Assembly (NCBI RefSeq): GCF_965138505.1
Contig: NZ_CBCSCO010000002.1
Location: forward strand, 558,001 to 622,000
Source of the DNA: Litorimonas haliclonae
GTDB lineage: Bacteria > Pseudomonadota > Alphaproteobacteria > Caulobacterales > Maricaulaceae
Length of the DNA: 64,000 nucleotides
Direction of reading: 5' to 3'
Shown here: positions 61,026 to 64,000 of the stretch, one piece after another
Layout of the letters: each line of letters starts with the position of its first letter
Position numbering within the stretch: the stretch's first letter is position 1
Notes under the pieces: generated by a model
Databases searched by the model: none
The model's input: only the letters and a program-made list of their open reading frames with translations
What the model was told of the DNA's origin: nothing
Made by a program: the position numbers and the translations under genes

Positions 61026-62519
61026 TTAATTGGCGGAAACAGCGTTTAGGACGGTCATGAACCGCTCGCGCCACCACGTAATGTCTTCGGACATGATTCC
61101 ATCAAAGAGCGATTGCCAGCGTTTTTTACGTTCCTCAAGCGGCATTGAAAGGGCCTTTGCCACAGCGTCCGAAATTTCGGTGGGGCTGTGCGGGTTGACC
61201 AATAGGGCGTCTTTCATCTGTTCGGCGGCGCCGGCGAATTTCGACAAAACCAAAACACCCGGATCATTTGGGTCCTGTGTGGCAATAAATTCTTTGGCCA
61301 CCAAATTCATTCCGTCCTGCAGAGGCGTGACAAGGCAAACTTCGGCCAGACGGTAAAGTCCGGCAACTTCCTCACGTGCATATCCGCGCGCTAAATACCG
61401 GATTGGTATCCAGTCCAGATCGCCGTAGTCGCCGTTGATGCGCCCGGCGAGTGCGTCGAGTTCTTCGCGAAGATGCATATATTCATCGACCATTTCGCGA
61501 GACGGGGGCGCCACCTGGGTGAAGGACACTTTGCCGTGCTGGTGGGGATAGTCATCAAAGAATTTCGCCATCCCTTCAAACCGTTGGGGGAGGCCTTTGG
61601 AATAATCCATTCGGTCAACACCGAGAACGAGGCTCCGGTTGCGTTGAAAGGTGGAAATACGGTTGCGAGCTTCTAGAGCGGCCCCACTTGTTGCGGTTTG
61701 CGAAAACGATTCTACATCAATTCCTATAGGGCAATGGAGCAAAAAAACCGATCGCCCGTTCACTCGCATGACGGTATCGCTGACTGGCTCCGCTCCCATT
61801 TCCTGTTCCAAATACATTTTCAGGTTCGCAACATCACGCTTTCCCTGAAGTCCGACGACGTCATAAGAAATTAGCCCTTCAATAAGGTGTTTGTGATCCG
61901 GGATGGAGCGGAATGCATCTGGATTAGGAAAAGGAATATGCAGGAAAAATCCGCAGGGCAGAGACGACCCCATTTCTCTTAAAAATTTTGCGACCAATAA
62001 AAAATGATAATCATGTACCCAGATGACGTCATTTGCTTCGGCCAAATCCACCGTATTCTCGGCGAAGCGTTTATTTATTTCGACATAGGTTTTGAAGTTC
62101 CTATCATCAAACTTCGCCAGATCCACGCGGCCATGGAAGACAGGCCACAAAACACTATTGGAATATCCAAGGTAAAAATCTTCATATTCCGTTTTGGTGT
62201 AATTACACAGCGCGAAGTTAACGCCGTCCTGTTCGGCTTCGGAAAAACGATTGCTTGGAAAATCGTAAATCTTTCCGCTCCACCCCATCCATAAACCGTT
62301 GGACGACTTTAGCGCGTCCCAGACGGCCACAGCTAATCCGCCGGCTTTGGACTTTGTTCCAAAAGCGGTTCGGTTGGAAATGGCAATCAATCTGCTGCTG
62401 GCGGGATCCGGCTGGGTCAAGATAAAATCCGACAAGGTTAAAGCGTGTAAATAGAATAATTCCCATAGCAGGAATTGGTTTCGAGCTAAAGACAGAGGCC
62501 GTTCAAGCCGGTGTTTCAA
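61026..62519 (-). CDS. otsA: alpha,alpha-trehalose-phosphate synthase
   Basis: Makes trehalose-6-phosphate from UDP-glucose and glucose-6-phosphate; a GT20 enzyme of 497 residues. Blocks: SRLIAISNRTAF, KAGGLAVAVWDAL, VIWVHDYHFLLVAKFLRE, GFFLHIPFPNPD, DRMDYSKGLPQRFEG and TPLQDGMNLVAKEFIA. The start is uncertain: homologues begin near SRLIAISNR, so a TTG at 62432 would give a more standard N-terminus than the ATG at 62519. First gene of the otsA-otsB-GH15 operon, probably for osmotic or desiccation stress. Confidence 0.94.
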   Translation of the reverse strand: MKHRLERPLSLARNQFLLWELFYLHALTLSDFILTQPDPASSRLIAISNRTAFGTKSKAGGLAVAVWDALKSSNGLWMGWSGKIYDFPSNRFSEAEQDGVNFALCNYTKTEYEDFYLGYSNSVLWPVFHGRVDLAKFDDRNFKTYVEINKRFAENTVDLAEANDVIWVHDYHFLLVAKFLREMGSSLPCGFFLHIPFPNPDAFRSIPDHKHLIEGLISYDVVGLQGKRDVANLKMYLEQEMGAEPVSDTVMRVNGRSVFLLHCPIGIDVESFSQTATSGAALEARNRISTFQRNRSLVLGVDRMDYSKGLPQRFEGMAKFFDDYPHQHGKVSFTQVAPPSREMVDEYMHLREELDALAGRINGDYGDLDWIPIRYLARGYAREEVAGLYRLAEVCLVTPLQDGMNLVAKEFIATQDPNDPGVLVLSKFAGAAEQMKDALLVNPHSPTEISDAVAKALSMPLEERKKRWQSLFDGIMSEDITWWRERFMTVLNAVSAN

Positions 62520-62723
62520 ACTTCAGCCCCTGGTTTGGAGGCAGAGTTGGAGAGATTTGATGCATAGTAGGGCGCGCCGCCGAAAATTTCATCATGGATT
62601 AAGGCAAATGGCCCTATGGTTTCGGCGTAATTGGACGAACGCTCACCGTTTAACGCCCTTGCTCCGCTTCCGCCAATCCCTTAGAACGCCACAAATTTTC
62701 GTTTTACTTCAAAGGGACTCGCC

Positions 62724-63503
62724 ATGGCAGGTCATTCCAAATGGGCCAATATCCAGCACCGTAAAGGCCGTCAGGATAAATTGCGCTCCAAACTTTTCTC
62801 AAAACTCTCAAAAGACATCACCATCGCGGCGAAAATGGGCGGCGAAGACCCGGACATGAACCCGCGCCTTCGTTTGGCAATTGCCAACGCCAAAGGCCAG
62901 TCCATGCCGAAGGATAATATCCAGCGCGCGGTCAGCAAGGGCGTCGGCGGCGACGGAGCGGATTATGAAGAAATCCGTTATGAGGGCTTTGGCCCAGGCG
63001 GTATCGGCTTTGTTGTCGAAGCCAGCACGGATAATAAAAACCGCGCAGCGATGGAAGTTCGGACGGCCTTTTCTAAAAATGGCGGAGCCTTGGGCGAAAC
63101 TGGCTCTGTAACCTTCATGTTCGATCAGATGGGTAAAATTGAGTATCCACTTGCTGTGACGAGTGAAGACGAAATGATGGAAGCGGCAATCGAAGCCGGC
63201 GCGGAAGATGTCGAGACAGATGAAGAAGCGAATGACCAGTGGGACGAATATGAACCCGTTCACACGATTTGGACAGCGCGGGATGATCTCGGCCCAGTTG
63301 CCGGAGAGCTGGAAAAGAAATTTGGTGAAGCCAAGTCCGTCAACTTGATTTGGAAAGCGCAGAACGAGATTGACAATCCTGAGCAGGCTGCTGCCGTAAT
63401 GCGATTGAACGACGCTCTTGAAGATGTCGACGACGTTTCAAACGTCTTCCATAGTTTCGCGATGACCGAAGAAGCTATGGCGACAATTTCCGACGAGGAA
63501 TAG
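62724..63503 (+). CDS. yebC: YebC/PmpR-family transcriptional regulator or translation factor
   Basis: A 259-residue cytosolic protein. AGHSKWANIQHRKGRQDKLR, RLRLAIANAKGQSMPKDNIQ and YEGFGPGGIGFVVEASTDNK are invariant family blocks; the C-terminal ends in a slightly long DDVSNVFHSFAMTEEAMATI. YebC acts as a regulator in several bacteria and has been linked to translation of difficult motifs in others. A strong bidirectional terminator follows. Confidence 0.95.
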   Translation: MAGHSKWANIQHRKGRQDKLRSKLFSKLSKDITIAAKMGGEDPDMNPRLRLAIANAKGQSMPKDNIQRAVSKGVGGDGADYEEIRYEGFGPGGIGFVVEASTDNKNRAAMEVRTAFSKNGGALGETGSVTFMFDQMGKIEYPLAVTSEDEMMEAAIEAGAEDVETDEEANDQWDEYEPVHTIWTARDDLGPVAGELEKKFGEAKSVNLIWKAQNEIDNPEQAAAVMRLNDALEDVDDVSNVFHSFAMTEEAMATISDEE

Positions 63504-63523
63504 GGATCCATGCAGTGAACACG

Positions 63524-63553
63524 AAAAAGGCGGCCCTCTTGGCCGCCTTTTTT
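63524..63553. terminator. bidirectional intrinsic terminator between yebC and the GST gene
   Basis: AAGGCGGCC-CTCTT-GGCCGCCTT with T6 on the plus strand and T5 on the minus strand. Serves both convergent genes. Confidence 0.88.
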
Positions 63554-63570
63554 ATTGGGCAGGATTTAAC

Positions 63571-64000
63571 CTAATCCAGATCAGACGCGCTGTGGCGCTC
63601 TTTTACCTGTTGGTCCTCGTCGCCCCAGGTCCGGTTGACGCGCCGTCCCCGCTGGACCGCTTCACGTTTGGCGATCTGTTTTGCCCAACGTAGAACATGT
63701 TCATATTCATGGGTTTGCAAAAATTCTTCGGCGTCATAGACTTTCCCGGTCGCCACACCGCCATACCAGGGCCAGACCGCTATATCTGCGATCGAATATT
63801 CGTCGCCCGCCAGATACTCATTATCCGCCAAACGGCGATTCAGAACGTCCAATTGACGTTTCGCTTCCATGGAAAAACGATCAATCGCATATTCAATCTT
63901 GATCGGGGCGTAGGCATAAAAATGTCCGAATCCGCCGCCGAGATAAGGTGCGCTTCCCATTTGCCAGAAAAGCCATGAAATGGCTTCAGCCCGGGCTGAG
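63571..64000 (-). CDS. glutathione S-transferase, YghU-like (5' part outside window)
   Basis: The C-terminal about 143 residues of a glutathione-dependent disulfide-bond oxidoreductase. EAISWLFWQMGSAPYLGGGF, IDRFSMEAKRQLDVLNRRLA and EYLAGDEYSIADIAVWPWYG match the YghU/YfcG C-terminal domain. The thioredoxin-like N-terminal domain and start lie beyond position 64000. Confidence 0.88.
   Translation of the reverse strand, partial: SARAEAISWLFWQMGSAPYLGGGFGHFYAYAPIKIEYAIDRFSMEAKRQLDVLNRRLADNEYLAGDEYSIADIAVWPWYGGVATGKVYDAEEFLQTHEYEHVLRWAKQIAKREAVQRGRRVNRTWGDEDQQVKERHSASDLD

Overview
The window looks like a marine, aerobic alphaproteobacterium, most likely from the Maricaulales/Hyphomonadaceae-like group. 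Reasons: the conserved block dacA-like DUF218 / ftsX / ftsE / zinc-ribbon DUF3426 / TIGR02302 / lysA / lptM with argH and a divergent tlpA; a perfect EcfG-type general-stress promoter (GGAAC-N17-CGTT); a CIRCE-controlled groESL operon; DUF1289 and DUF1328 proteins; and two large TonB-dependent receptors. Genus-level placement is inference.

Layout. 0-8 kb: a DsbB fragment, a cupin-acetyltransferase fusion plus glycosyltransferase, then an iron-uptake cluster (TonB-dependent receptor with a Fur-box-like site, small membrane protein, PepSY protein). 8-10 kb: RodZ-like HTH protein and ispG. 10-12 kb: a visibly AT-rich insert carrying an AbiEi/AbiEii (type IV toxin-antitoxin) pair, preceded by three inverted repeats and a clear promoter; the toxin gene is frameshifted at an A7 run. 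12-12.9 kb: a gene-free stretch with a structured repeat. 13-25 kb: yidD, thrS, an O-antigen ligase and glycosyltransferases, an EAL protein, then a methyltransferase, a chorismate mutase and tyrA. 25-38 kb: DUF218, ftsEX, envelope genes, lysA and lptM; a four-gene insert (two paralogous secreted proteins, DUF2891, DUF1289) separates lptM from argH; then tlpA and DUF547.

38.8-49 kb is the accessory core: a stress-promoter DUF1328 gene, two paralogous SpoIIAA-like genes that flank a nest of repeats, a relic DNA methyltransferase tail, an intact DpnI-type methyl-directed restriction enzyme and a HAD protein; then groESL, a YHS protein, another palindromic repeat and a decayed MmeI-like type IIG restriction-modification gene. 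At least three repeat families occur here. Two of them keep flanking sequence while hairpin stems change with compensation between copies, as expected of structured RNA or folding DNA.

49-64 kb: a carbonic anhydrase/SulP bicarbonate operon; an OxyR-like regulator without the redox cysteines next to a near-consensus OxyR site; a flavin monooxygenase; a second TonB receptor with a divergent LysR gene and a secreted alpha/beta hydrolase; the trehalose operon otsA-otsB-GH15; yebC; and the C-terminal part of a YghU-like glutathione transferase running off the right edge. No tRNA, rRNA, CRISPR array or transposase was seen.
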